A DNA stretch of 22,161 bases from Desulfobacteraceae bacterium. GTDB taxonomy: Bacteria; Desulfobacterota; DSM-4660; Desulfatiglandales; Desulfatiglandaceae. The position numbers and the translations under genes are program-made. The notes under the pieces are model-generated. The model saw only the letters and a program-made list of their open reading frames with translations, searched no databases and was not told where the DNA came from. The DNA lies in NCBI GenBank assembly GCA_020349865.1, contig CP070700.1:3576178-3598338 (forward strand), given 5' to 3'. Of this stretch, positions 1 to 8,532 are shown in pieces. How positions within the stretch are numbered: position 1 is the stretch's first letter; each line of letters begins with the position of its first letter.

Positions 1-48
1 TATTGGGGTGAGGATGAACGTTTTAGGAATATCTCTGAGGATGTCTAA
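1..48 (+). CDS. 3' end of an unidentified protein (partial)
   Basis: Frame 1 is open from the window edge and stops at TAA 46-48, giving the acidic tail YWGEDERFRNISEDV. It may be the end of a gene lying upstream of rnpB. Fifteen residues are too few to assign a family. The frame is preferred because its residue mix looks protein-like and the stop precedes the rnpB promoter region; frame 2 stays open to about 112 but reads as a phenylalanine-rich shadow. Confidence 0.35.
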   Translation, partial: YWGEDERFRNISEDV

Positions 49-115
49 ATTATTTGACTTTTTTGCACTTTTTTCAAAACGCTACGCGGTTACAAGCGAG
101 ACAATTTTTTAATCT

Positions 116-584
<469 letters not shown>

Positions 585-611
585 CAATTTATCTGATAGC
601 TAATAGGCCAT

Positions 612-646
612 TTAACTATGAACCACGAACAGTTAGCTATGAACCA
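612..646 (+). repeat. Short direct repeat, TTARCTATGAACCA twice
   Basis: TTAACTATGAACCA (612-625) recurs as TTAGCTATGAACCA (633-646) with a 21-nt period, followed by a partial CTATGAGCTAT. It lies in the spacer between rnpB and yggT. No coding or regulatory role is evident. Confidence 0.6.
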
Positions 647-743
647 GGACCTATGAGCTATCGAATTCTGGGGGTCATTCCTGGTAATACGGTTTTCATC
701 ATTGGGGCCTATCATTTTGGGGTAGGGAGGTAATAACGGGTAT

Positions 744-1043
744 ATGTTTGTATTTGGAAATTTCCTGGCCGCTGTGGCCAAAGTACTTGATATTGCACTG
801 AGCCTTTATCTGTGGATCATTATCGCAAGGGCGGTTATTTCCTGGGTCAATCCAGATCCTTACAATACCATCGTCCGCTTCCTGAACTCTGTGACGGAGC
901 CGGTGCTCTATCCCATAAGGCGCAGGCTACCTATAAGCTTGGGAGGCTTGGATTTATCACCGATCCTGGTAATTCTTGCAATTATTTTCATTCGGTCTTT
1001 CCTGGTCCAGAGCCTGATGCAGTTGGCAGGGCGTCTTGGATGA
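744..1043 (+). CDS. yggT: YggT family integral membrane protein
   Basis: This is a 99-residue protein of the YggT family, small inner-membrane proteins linked in other bacteria to osmotic tolerance, cell division or membrane organisation; the biochemical function is not settled. Two hydrophobic segments are visible (about residues 5-32 and 68-93). They flank the family's conserved core ISWVNPDPYNTIVRFLNSVTEP, in which W34, N36, P37, T51 and P53 match the usual pattern, followed by PIRRRLP. The length suits a single-unit YggT. AGGGAGGT at 724-731 is the likely ribosome-binding site, 12 nt from the ATG, which is rather far. The gene is followed after 18 nt by yggU, a pairing common in proteobacteria, so the two are probably cotranscribed. 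Confidence 0.92.
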   Translation: MFVFGNFLAAVAKVLDIALSLYLWIIIARAVISWVNPDPYNTIVRFLNSVTEPVLYPIRRRLPISLGGLDLSPILVILAIIFIRSFLVQSLMQLAGRLG

Positions 1044-1061
1044 TCCAAAAGGATTAATACC

Positions 1062-1349
1062 ATGCGACGGGAGGGAAATTGTAAGACTATTATCCAGGTA
1101 AAGGTGGTGCCGCGGTCTTCCAGGAATATGATCATCTCCGAAGAAAAGGGGGTTTTTAAGATTAAGCTGACTGCGCCTCCAGTGGAAGGAAAGGCCAATA
1201 CGGCTCTAAAACAACTGCTTTCCAAAAGATTAGGGGTACCCAAGGGCAATGTGGAGATTATTTCTGGAGAACGGTCCAGGGTAAAATCGATTCGGATTCA
1301 CGGGCTTTCATTTAAAGATGTGAGCAACCTGTTAGAAAAAGGTATTTAA
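1062..1349 (+). CDS. yggU: YggU/DUF167 family protein
   Basis: This is a 95-residue member of the DUF167 (YggU) family, small conserved proteins of unknown biochemical role. The family core is clear: VKVVPRSSRN near residues 14-23, KIKLTAPPVEGKANTALKQL near 33-52, then GVPKGNVEIISGERSRVKSI. The PPVEGKAN segment is the hallmark. AAGGA about 10 nt before the ATG supports the start. It lies 18 nt after yggT on the same strand, and the two form a short operon that ends facing suhB. Confidence 0.92.
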   Translation: MRREGNCKTIIQVKVVPRSSRNMIISEEKGVFKIKLTAPPVEGKANTALKQLLSKRLGVPKGNVEIISGERSRVKSIRIHGLSFKDVSNLLEKGI

Positions 1350-1360
1350 TTCTTGAACAA

Positions 1361-1390
1361 AGATAGCGGCTGAAAGTCGCTCCCGCATCT
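1361..1390 (-). repeat. REP-like hairpin between convergent genes
   Basis: Bases 1365-1371 (AGCGGCT) pair with 1375-1381 (AGTCGCT) around a GAA loop. Read on the minus strand the unit is GCGGGAGCGACTTTCAGCCG followed by CT, the general layout of REP elements (GGGAGCG-CTTT-AGCCGC). It sits between the converging yggU and suhB genes. On the minus strand the stem is followed by ATCTTTGTT, so it could also help end suhB transcription, but there is no proper U tract. Confidence 0.45.
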
Positions 1391-1438
1391 CTTTCATACG
1401 CCTGTGGGGGCCATTTCCCAGCCTTCATTTAACAAACA

Positions 1439-2212
1439 CTATCCTTGTAGACCCTTTATTACAGCATCATGGATGTAGGGATTGGTCGCTACGATGCTTT
1501 TCTGGTATGGAGAGTAGGCCTCACCCTCATATGTCGTCACTTTTCCTCCCGCCTCATTCACGATGACTGTTCCTGCCGCTGTGTCCCAGGGCTTCAAGCC
1601 TTCTTCCCAAAACCCATCAAATCTACCTGCGGCCACATAACACAGATCTATGGCAGCAGATCCGGGTCTGCGCACGCCTTGGGCCCTGACAATCATTTTT
1701 GTGAAACGTTCCATAACCCTTAGCGGCTTTTCCTGCACATCATAAGGAAAACCAGTGGCCAACAGGGATTCTATTAAATTTGCCGTCTGGGAGGTCTGAA
1801 TAGGCTTTCCATTCATAGAGGCTCCCCTCCCCTTTACGGCTTCAAAGTATTCATCCATCCGAGGATTATAGACGATACCGAGTACAATCTGCTTTTCAAA
1901 TTCCAGGGCGATAGAGATAGCAAAAAAAGGAAATCCGTGGGCAAAGTTGGTTGTGCCATCCAATGGATCAACAAGCCAGGTCCGGTCCGAGACCTCCTCG
2001 GACATTCCGGATTCTTCTGAAAGGATGTTGTCTTGTGGGAAGTTTGCATGGATAATCTCCAAGATGCACTTTTCCGCTTGAAGATCTGCCTCGGTGACAA
2101 GGTCTATGTGACCCTTTTTTATGATATGGTTCACTCGTCCGAACAAGCGGTTTAAAATCTTTCCGGCTGCCCTTGAGGCCTGCTCTGCTATTGCTCTCTC
2201 CTTTTCCCACAT
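1439..2212 (-). CDS. suhB: Inositol-1-monophosphatase family protein (SuhB-like)
   Basis: This is a 257-residue member of the metal-dependent inositol monophosphatase family, which hydrolyses myo-inositol phosphates or related sugar phosphates. Metal-site motifs are intact: the EES element (E66-E67), DPLDGTTN at 82-89, and WD at 209-210 in KPWDTAAGTVIVNEAGG. The length matches bacterial SuhB (about 267). E. coli SuhB also acts in rRNA antitermination; that role cannot be judged here. It is the last gene of the long minus-strand run, 166 nt after the LolB-like gene, and converges on yggU. The Shine-Dalgarno is weak (GAGAA about 8 nt before the ATG). Other members of this superfamily act on fructose-1,6-bisphosphate or PAP, so the substrate is inferred. 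Confidence 0.93.
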   Translation of the reverse strand: MWEKERAIAEQASRAAGKILNRLFGRVNHIIKKGHIDLVTEADLQAEKCILEIIHANFPQDNILSEESGMSEEVSDRTWLVDPLDGTTNFAHGFPFFAISIALEFEKQIVLGIVYNPRMDEYFEAVKGRGASMNGKPIQTSQTANLIESLLATGFPYDVQEKPLRVMERFTKMIVRAQGVRRPGSAAIDLCYVAAGRFDGFWEEGLKPWDTAAGTVIVNEAGGKVTTYEGEAYSPYQKSIVATNPYIHDAVIKGLQG

Positions 2213-2378
2213 GGTTGATTCTCAATCATTCTATGAGCTTTTATACTCTTAAAATCCGTAATGTTTCCCCCGTAAACGAGCACTATTGTTCTTCACAATT
2301 AATCGGTTAGGATTAAACTTGTTCGTGTTTCAGAAGGGCGCGTTGAAGAGCGCTGCATTGTTATTATGTGGGAGTGAG

Positions 2379-3182
2379 TTATTTTCCCCCTTGTCTCAGA
2401 TGAGACATGATTTCAAAGTCGGCGGGTTTTTCCAGCTCAAAAATCGCTTTAGGTATAGCCTGATTGAAAATAATCTGCTTCACGTCAAACGTCAGTATGC
2501 TAAGGGTTTTAGGATCATTTAATCCTATTTTTCGAGCATAATAAATGCCATCGTCATTTTGAAAATCTGAAAACGATACTTCTACTTCCTGCCCGGGAAA
2601 GGACATCAAACAAGGAAGGCTACTGTGGGGATAAAAATCAATGACCTGGACCTTTTCCCCGTCTTTATTGAGAAATACGATCTGATCTCCTTTTAAGGAA
2701 ATTGCGCGGTTATGGTTCCGCACGACTGGATATCCCCTTATGAGGGCCCATATCTGATCAGGATCTAACCGCACCGGAAAGAATCCGGATGTATCAGAGT
2801 CTCCAAGGCGCCCATAATAATATCGTTTCTCCCTGAAGGAAAGGATCTGGAATCCCATTTCATTAATAAGAATATGAACAACAGGCCGGCCCCATGGATG
2901 TGTGATTTCAATTTTGATTTTGCCTGAATCTCTCTCACCAGCGATCAGGACATTCAGTTCGGTCTCTGATCCATGCCTTTCGATCGTCAAGCGGCCTAAG
3001 GAGAAGAGCATATGGACTCGCTTTTCCTGTTCCCGACTTATAGAAATAAGGTCAGTGATTTTCTGGTGGTCAAAAGGACGAGAAGGTTTCTGAATGATGA
3101 CAGGGGCGCAGTATTGAAAAAAAATGGGAGTCAGAAGTGAAATAAAAATTCCAACTGAACGAATTGGCTTGGCTAAAGTCAA
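2379..3182 (-). CDS. LolB-like outer-membrane lipoprotein-related protein
   Basis: This 267-residue protein has a hydrophobic N-terminus (residues 8-24) ending at C25 in the context FFQYC. The tyrosine before the cysteine is unusual for a lipobox, so lipidation is uncertain. The rest looks like an extended beta protein with LolA/LolB-style features: a GRLTIERHG-like strand near 63-71, an ITHPWGRPVVHILI strand and an aromatic-rich middle. LolB inserts lipoproteins into the outer membrane. The start is TTG at 3182, supported by AAGGAAG a few bases upstream; it overlaps the TPR gene's stop by four bases (TTGA), indicating translational coupling. Pairing with a large TPR lipoprotein resembles lbcA-lolB in Pseudomonas, the main reason for this call. 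It could instead be a DUF4292-type lipoprotein. Confidence 0.55.
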   Translation of the reverse strand: MTLAKPIRSVGIFISLLTPIFFQYCAPVIIQKPSRPFDHQKITDLISISREQEKRVHMLFSLGRLTIERHGSETELNVLIAGERDSGKIKIEITHPWGRPVVHILINEMGFQILSFREKRYYYGRLGDSDTSGFFPVRLDPDQIWALIRGYPVVRNHNRAISLKGDQIVFLNKDGEKVQVIDFYPHSSLPCLMSFPGQEVEVSFSDFQNDDGIYYARKIGLNDPKTLSILTFDVKQIIFNQAIPKAIFELEKPADFEIMSHLRQGGK

Positions 3183-5017
3183 TTTCTTCCTTTCAAAAGC
3201 CGTTCCACATCATTTATTTTCTGTTTTACCTTGTTTTCCTCGGGATGTTTCAGGGAAAGGGCCTTCTTGTAATGCTCGAGGGCTTTCTCGTAGTTTTGCT
3301 TTTTAAAGTAGGCATCCCCAAGATGTTCATTTATAGTGGGGTCACTAGAAGTAAGATTTGCAGCCTTCTTGAGGTAATAGAGTGCTTCATCATACATACC
3401 CTTCCTGAAGTAGACCCAACCGAGACTATCTGTTATGTATCCGCTTTTAGGCTTTAATTTTAGGGCCTTTTGAATCAGTTCCATGGCCTCATCAAGTCTA
3501 ATACCCTGGTCTGCGTAAGTATATCCTATGTAGTTTAATGAGTCCGCGTGATCAGGGTCTATTTCCAGTATCCGCTTCATCTGCTCAAGACATGACGCTT
3601 TCTCACCACTCTTATCCAGAAGAACGCCAAGACGGAATGTAAGATCAATGTTCTTCTCATCCAGCTTTAGACCGTCTTTGACGACCTTAATGGCCTTATC
3701 ATATTCCTCCTTGGTTTCATAAATGGAGGCCAGCATCAGATAAAGCTCAATTTTTTCTTTTTTTAGAGTAATGGCCTTTTCAAGGACCTTGATGGCCTCG
3801 TCATATTTTTCCTGCCCATCGAGGAGATAGCCTATATGCATTTGAGCACTTATAAAGTACTGTGACTCTGGCTTGATCTGGCCAAAATGTTCCAGGGCTT
3901 TATCAATATCCCCTTTTTCTTCATAAGCCGTACCTAAGTAATACCTGGATTTTTGATCACCTGGCCAGGCGGAAACAATCAACTCCAATTCCCCTATGGA
4001 TTCATCGATCTTTCCCTGTCTGAGATATATGAGGCCAAGGGCCCGCCTTCCGGGTTCTCCTGGTTTTGAATATTCTTTTATTTTTTGTGTTTGGTACTCA
4101 GCCTTTTCTTTCTTACCGAGCTTGAAGTAAAGATCCGCCAGCCTTTCCCTCGCCCCCATATTGTCGGGATAAAATCCTAACAATTTCTCATAGGTATCAG
4201 CAGCATCCTCATATCTATCGGTCATTTGATAAAGCGTTGCCAAATCAAACAGGGCCGGTTCTAGACCCTCGTTAAGTCTAAGGGCCTCAAGAAAGGCTTG
4301 TTCGGCCTCGCTATTGAGGCCCATCGCTAACTTGATTCTTCCCCGGTAGTAATGAGCAATAACCAGCTCAGGATTCAGATCTGTTAATGTTTCCAGGTGG
4401 TTGAGTGCCTCGTGGAATTGCTCCTTTCTTATCAAAATAGTGGTGAGAAGAAGTCTTGTCCGCTGGTTTTCTGGATTAAGACTCAGGGCATCTCCGTACT
4501 TTTCAATGGCAAGGTCGTTATCACCCACAAGGACATAGAGATCGGCAAGCATTATCAGACTGCTTACATTTTCTGGATCGAGGCCTACGCACTTGAGGGC
4601 ATATTCTAAAGCGCCTTGATAGTCTTTAGACTTTTTTAGCAGCAGCGCCATTTTTCTGTTCAGATAAACGGATCCCGGGTCTTTTTCAATAGCCCTGGAA
4701 AGATGTTTCCGCGCATCGTGGTAATTGTCTTTGGACATGGCGATGGAAGCCAATGCAAAATTCTTGTACGCTTCTTGCAAATTGTCTATTTCCTTAAGGG
4801 CTCCCTTTTTTTCCATTGCAGGGGGCACGGGCTTCACTGGTGGGGCAAATGAGGCAAGCCACGAACAACCCGAGAGGAGTCCTATTAGAAGAACAATGGC
4901 CAGAAAAGGTGTAGGCTTTGAGTATCCGCATGAGGCTAACGCTTTACGAGTTGTAAATTGCCCGTTGCGGTTTTTTGTAGATGTTATTTCCATTCTATCT
5001 GTATGTGATGATTGCAT
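3179..5017 (-). CDS. Outer-membrane-type lipoprotein with about 15 TPR repeats (LbcA-like)
   Basis: This 612-residue protein has a hydrophobic signal ending in the lipobox LLSGC, with C51 as the lipidation site. Fifteen consecutive 34-residue TPR units follow, from about residue 80 to 600. The closing repeats, with NYIGYTYADQGIRLDEAMELI and then DSLGWVYFRKGMYDEAL, are typical of the TPR lipoproteins next to lolB. In Pseudomonas aeruginosa the equivalent, LbcA, is an adaptor for the periplasmic processing protease CtpA; an adaptor role here is inference. The start is uncertain: the signal would be unusually long from M1 (5017), and M9 (4993) is an alternative; neither has a good ribosome-binding site. 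It lies 81 nt after rpoH and overlaps the LolB-like gene. Confidence 0.85.
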   Translation of the reverse strand: MQSSHTDRMEITSTKNRNGQFTTRKALASCGYSKPTPFLAIVLLIGLLSGCSWLASFAPPVKPVPPAMEKKGALKEIDNLQEAYKNFALASIAMSKDNYHDARKHLSRAIEKDPGSVYLNRKMALLLKKSKDYQGALEYALKCVGLDPENVSSLIMLADLYVLVGDNDLAIEKYGDALSLNPENQRTRLLLTTILIRKEQFHEALNHLETLTDLNPELVIAHYYRGRIKLAMGLNSEAEQAFLEALRLNEGLEPALFDLATLYQMTDRYEDAADTYEKLLGFYPDNMGARERLADLYFKLGKKEKAEYQTQKIKEYSKPGEPGRRALGLIYLRQGKIDESIGELELIVSAWPGDQKSRYYLGTAYEEKGDIDKALEHFGQIKPESQYFISAQMHIGYLLDGQEKYDEAIKVLEKAITLKKEKIELYLMLASIYETKEEYDKAIKVVKDGLKLDEKNIDLTFRLGVLLDKSGEKASCLEQMKRILEIDPDHADSLNYIGYTYADQGIRLDEAMELIQKALKLKPKSGYITDSLGWVYFRKGMYDEALYYLKKAANLTSSDPTINEHLGDAYFKKQNYEKALEHYKKALSLKHPEENKVKQKINDVERLLKGRN

Positions 5018-5098
5018 ATCTTTTTGAGAAGTTTTAAACCGTTACATATCGCCCGATCCCCCCGACACACAATCGATGAACCAAACAGGGGTCGTAAA

Positions 5099-6085
5099 TC
5101 ACTTTAGAAAGTCGGAATACTCTTCTTCGAAATTCGGGATTTCTTCTCTGAGCCATTTTTTTATGTTTTTTATAATCTTTTCCTGGATTTGCCTAACTCT
5201 CTCCCGGGATATGCTATACTTATCTCCAAGCTCCTGGAGGGTTAAGGGCTTCTCTGCCATAATCCGGTTATCGAAAATGTCAGCCTTATTCCCGGAAAGC
5301 GTCGTGCGAAATTCTTTGAGCTTCTCTATTAGAAGGTGCCGGCTTTGGCGCTCAGAAAGCTGCTCATCTGTTTCCATTCCAGGGTCTGGCAGGAGAGCAC
5401 TGTAGGATTCTCTAGAATCATCCCCAACAGGTGCATTAAGGGAGATCTCCCATCCTCCAAGACGCTGGCTCATCTCAACAACTTCCTCTTCCTTGACATC
5501 AAGGCGTTCAGCCAAAAGCCTGGGTTCAGGTGTGAAACCTTCAGCGATAAGCTTGTCTCTCTCCTTGGCCAGGTTAAAGAACAGCTTGCGCTGGCTCTGA
5601 GTCGTACCAATCTTTACCAGTTTCCAATTATCCATTACAAACTTGAGCATATATGCCTTAATCCAGAATGAGGCATAATAAGAAAATTTTATACCGCGAT
5701 AAGGATCAAATTTTCTGACGGCCTGCAAAAGACCTAAGTTTCCTTCCTGTATCAAATCTAACAGATTCTTTGTCCAGTACCGGTGGAAATCCATGGCAAT
5801 TTTTACAACCAATCTCAGATTAGAGGTAATCAACCTGTAAGCAGCTCTCTCGTCCTTTTTCTCTCTGACCCTTTTTGACAGTTCGATCTCCTCCTCCCTG
5901 GTCAGTAGCTTATACTGCTTTATTTCAAGGAGGTACATCTGAAGAGGATCATAAGGGACTAAGTTCCTTTCCTCGGGCTGCACAACGGGGGCGAGATCAA
6001 GCTCTGCCGGATCAGAAGAATGATTTTCGTCTAGTCTTGAATCCTCTTCTTGAACTGGTTTATCTGCTGGATGTTCCATAACCAT
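5099..6085 (-). CDS. rpoH: RNA polymerase sigma factor, RpoH (sigma-32) type
   Basis: This 328-residue sigma-70-family factor shows region 1.2/2.1 from about residue 45, the core-binding and -10 region 2 at 110-146 (DLIQEGNLGLL then FSYYASFWIKAYM), and a region 4.2 helix-turn-helix at 281-305 (LTLQELGDKYSISRERVRQI). The RpoH box QRKLFFNL at 165-172, a region tied to chaperone/FtsH control and core binding in E. coli sigma-32, makes it a heat-shock factor rather than RpoD or RpoS. It carries an acidic N-terminal extension of roughly 40 residues compared with E. coli RpoH (284 residues). Two in-frame ATGs (6085, 6079) lack a clear Shine-Dalgarno. It sits between tyrS and the TPR lipoprotein, an arrangement that links heat shock to envelope upkeep. 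Confidence 0.92.
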   Translation of the reverse strand: MVMEHPADKPVQEEDSRLDENHSSDPAELDLAPVVQPEERNLVPYDPLQMYLLEIKQYKLLTREEEIELSKRVREKKDERAAYRLITSNLRLVVKIAMDFHRYWTKNLLDLIQEGNLGLLQAVRKFDPYRGIKFSYYASFWIKAYMLKFVMDNWKLVKIGTTQSQRKLFFNLAKERDKLIAEGFTPEPRLLAERLDVKEEEVVEMSQRLGGWEISLNAPVGDDSRESYSALLPDPGMETDEQLSERQSRHLLIEKLKEFRTTLSGNKADIFDNRIMAEKPLTLQELGDKYSISRERVRQIQEKIIKNIKKWLREEIPNFEEEYSDFLK

Positions 6086-6115
6086 TTAATATAAAATTGG
6101 GGCAATACCCCTGAG

Positions 6116-6145
6116 GTTATAACTGCCTAAAAGTTATTCCACCAA
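6116..6145 (-). promoter_or_regulatory. Possible sigma-70 promoter for rpoH
   Basis: On the minus strand TTGGTG (6145-6140) and TATAAC (6121-6116) are separated by 18 nt. The -10 matches the consensus in five of six bases and the -35 in three. Transcription would begin near 6109, about 24 nt before the ATG, at a GGGG-CAATA-CCCC mini-hairpin (6099-6111). Confidence 0.35.
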
Positions 6146-6222
6146 TAATGGCAAGGCCTTAGCGTGAGAGCAAAGAGCCAATGATTAAGTCATGAAGTAA
6201 GCCCCGCTGGGTCCGGAATGTG

Positions 6223-6246
6223 GGGACGAAGGGACAAAGGAACGAG
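6223..6246 (+). repeat. Three-unit 8-bp tandem repeat
   Basis: GGGACGAA, GGGACAAA and GGAACGAG follow one another directly, just past the tyrS stop. It is a small degenerate microsatellite with no visible role. Confidence 0.55.
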
Positions 6247-6259
6247 AAGATGAAGTGGA

Positions 6260-7519
6260 TCATTCTGGTGTAATCCTTATATACTTTTTTTTGCCCGCTC
6301 TCAGTAGCAAGGAATCCTTTTCCAGATCTTTGGAATTGATTGTCTGGTCAACTAGTTGAATCCTTTGACCATTTAGATACCCGCCCCCCTGAGAAATAAG
6401 TCGGCGGGCCTCGCCCCGGGTTTTACAAAGGCCTGTTTTTTCAAAGAGTATATATGCTGGTATCCCTTGATCAAGCTCTTTCGGACCTATGGAATAGCTT
6501 GGCTCTGATGATTCTATACCGGCCTTCAGGTTAGCAGTCCCAGAAGACATTGCTTGGTCAGGTCCGAATAGCTGCCGAGAAGCTTCACGGGCAAGGTCAG
6601 CCTCTTTCTGACCATGGCAAATTTTGGCGGCCTCATAAGCCAGTATTTCTTTTGCAGCCCTGATATCAGCCCCTTTCAGACGACCTAACCGCTGGACCTC
6701 CTCCATAGGGAGAAAAGTGAAAAGCCCCAAAAAACGTTCCACATCACGGTCGTCCTGGTTGATCCAATATTGATAGTAATCATAAGGTGAAGTCAATGCG
6801 GGGTCAAGCCAGACTGCCCCCTTGTGCGTCTTACCCATCTTAATGCCTGAAGAGGTAATTAAGAGGGGAAAGGTAAGGCCATGGATGATCTCCCCCTCAA
6901 GTCGCCTTGTGAGGTCTGCGCCGGCCAAGATATTGCCCCACTGGTCATTACCGCCCATCTGGAGACGGCAGTCGTAATGTTTAAACAGATGCCAAAAGTC
7001 ATAGGCCTGTAGGAGCATATAGTTAAACTCAATAAAGTTCAGCCCGGTTTCCAACCTCGTCCGATAACTCTCTGCTGCCAGCATCCTGTTCACGCTAAAA
7101 TGCCTGCCAATATCTCGAAGAAATTCAATATAGCGAAGCTCCGTCAGCCAGTCGGCATTATTAACCATAATGGCCTTTCCATTGCCGAAATCAATGAAAC
7201 GAGAAAGCTGTTTCTTTAATGCCTCAGCATTTTCATTGATCTCTTCACGGGTTAAAATAGCACGCGTTTCCGTTTTTCCGCTGGGATCCCCCACCAGACC
7301 GGTCCCGCCGCCAACGACACCGATCGGCTTGTGCCCTGCCTTTTGCATATGAACGAGTGACATAATGGGGAGAAGGTTCCCCACATGCAAGCTCTTGGCG
7401 GTTGGATCGAACCCAATGTAGCATGTTGTAGTGTTCTTTAGGAGATCACGTACGAGTTCCCTGTCAGTCACCTGTTCAACAAAGCCTCTGGCTTCAAAGA
7501 TGTCAAAAACGTTTTCCAT
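6260..7519 (-). CDS. tyrS: Tyrosine--tRNA ligase
   Basis: This class I aminoacyl-tRNA synthetase charges tRNA-Tyr with tyrosine at the expense of ATP. At 419 residues it is the usual bacterial TyrRS length. The HIGH-type motif is HVGN at 45-48 and the KMSKS-type loop is KMGKT at 227-231, both usual for TyrRS. The tyrosine-binding segment is seen at 169-195 (LLQAYDFWHLF and QMGGNDQWGN). The C-terminus has an S4-like RNA-binding domain (about 355-415, KTRGEARRLISQGGGYLNG). AGGA six bases before the ATG gives a good ribosome-binding site, located within the end of the rodZ-like gene, whose stop lies one base before this ATG. It is therefore the last gene of the parvulin-parvulin-rodZ-tyrS operon. 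Confidence 0.98.
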   Translation of the reverse strand: MENVFDIFEARGFVEQVTDRELVRDLLKNTTTCYIGFDPTAKSLHVGNLLPIMSLVHMQKAGHKPIGVVGGGTGLVGDPSGKTETRAILTREEINENAEALKKQLSRFIDFGNGKAIMVNNADWLTELRYIEFLRDIGRHFSVNRMLAAESYRTRLETGLNFIEFNYMLLQAYDFWHLFKHYDCRLQMGGNDQWGNILAGADLTRRLEGEIIHGLTFPLLITSSGIKMGKTHKGAVWLDPALTSPYDYYQYWINQDDRDVERFLGLFTFLPMEEVQRLGRLKGADIRAAKEILAYEAAKICHGQKEADLAREASRQLFGPDQAMSSGTANLKAGIESSEPSYSIGPKELDQGIPAYILFEKTGLCKTRGEARRLISQGGGYLNGQRIQLVDQTINSKDLEKDSLLLRAGKKKYIRITPE

Positions 7520-7520
7520 T

Positions 7521-8519
7521 TTAATCCTGCGATTTTTTCCTTTTGTACCCTTCAGGCAAACTTAAGTGAACCACCTGACCAGGGTTTCCGAGATTTTCAA
7601 TCTGTTCTTCATTGAATTCAAGGCTAATGCCGCTTGCGTTACCAATAAGCAATTCCAACCCCTCTTTGGCCTTCCACTCAGGATGACTTCCCGGATTGAA
7701 GATATATTCTTTGGGGCCCTGTTCATCCACAAAGATTCTGATCCAGGTCTTCTCCCTGACGTTTGCCTTAAGAATATGTTGGGAGATTTCAGGAGCGGAG
7801 TAAATTTCAGATTCAATGGTTGATACTGATTCTGCATAAGATGGTATTACTACTATATCTTCCAACAGCTCGCTAGGAGGCTCAATATCAATAAATTCGG
7901 GAAAGGGTTCCACAGTACGGGCCGTTGGGGCTAAATCCTTTTCGGTATAAGCCTCAGGTTCCACGGATTCTGCGACCGGGCTGGAGGCAGGTTCTTCTGG
8001 ATGAATTACCTGAGAACTTACCGAGATTCTCTTGCCAGGCAGGTACTCCTTCCACCAAAAATAAGTCGATCCTATTGAAACCAATATAACTATCAACACA
8101 GCCAAGAGAGTTTTCCTGCTCCTCACAGGTTCTCCAAGAGGCTTGGGAAGGCTAGATGCAACAGGGGCGACTTCTTTATAAAGTGCTAAAACTTCCCCCT
8201 CATCCAAACCCAGGGCGTGGGCATAAGAACGGACAAATCCTTGCACAATAATCGGTGCAGGAAGACTGCCCCATTCTTCATTTTCCAAAGCCTTAAGGAT
8301 ATGAGGCCTGATCCTGGTGATTTCCGAGATCAGGCCAAGATCGAGCCCCCTTCTTTGCCTTTCATTCTTTAAAAGGGCGCCAATGCCATTTCCCACAGGA
8401 GACACCCTTTCTTCATTCTCAACATCTGGTTTCTGGCCCGGTATCTGACTCCCCAAAGTATCAGGTTCAAAGAGAGTGGTCTGCTGATCTGTTTGATGCT
8501 GATATTCAAGGTAATTCAT
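7521..8519 (-). CDS. rodZ: RodZ-like helix-turn-helix membrane protein
   Basis: This 332-residue protein has a cytoplasmic Cro/XRE-type helix-turn-helix domain at about 45-115 (IGALLKNERQRRGLDLGLIS ... VQGFVRSYAHALGLD), a basic stretch, one transmembrane helix at about 137-155, a Pro/Glu-rich periplasmic linker, and a beta-rich DUF4115 domain (about 250-320, EKTWIRIFVDEQGPKEYIF). This is the layout of RodZ, which connects MreB filaments to the wall-elongation machinery. The start at 8519 is chosen because a longer reading (to 8633) would run 100 nt into the upstream parvulin gene. From 8519 the gap is 13 nt and GAGAAG lies about 10 nt upstream. It directly precedes tyrS. Deltaproteobacterial proteins of this layout vary, so MreB binding is inferred. 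Confidence 0.85.
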   Translation of the reverse strand: MNYLEYQHQTDQQTTLFEPDTLGSQIPGQKPDVENEERVSPVGNGIGALLKNERQRRGLDLGLISEITRIRPHILKALENEEWGSLPAPIIVQGFVRSYAHALGLDEGEVLALYKEVAPVASSLPKPLGEPVRSRKTLLAVLIVILVSIGSTYFWWKEYLPGKRISVSSQVIHPEEPASSPVAESVEPEAYTEKDLAPTARTVEPFPEFIDIEPPSELLEDIVVIPSYAESVSTIESEIYSAPEISQHILKANVREKTWIRIFVDEQGPKEYIFNPGSHPEWKAKEGLELLIGNASGISLEFNEEQIENLGNPGQVVHLSLPEGYKRKKSQD

Positions 8520-8532
8520 ATTTGAATACTTC

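Noticed and set aside
612..646. Possible CRISPR-like repeat
   Set aside because: Only two 14-nt units 21 nt apart, no array, no cas genes.
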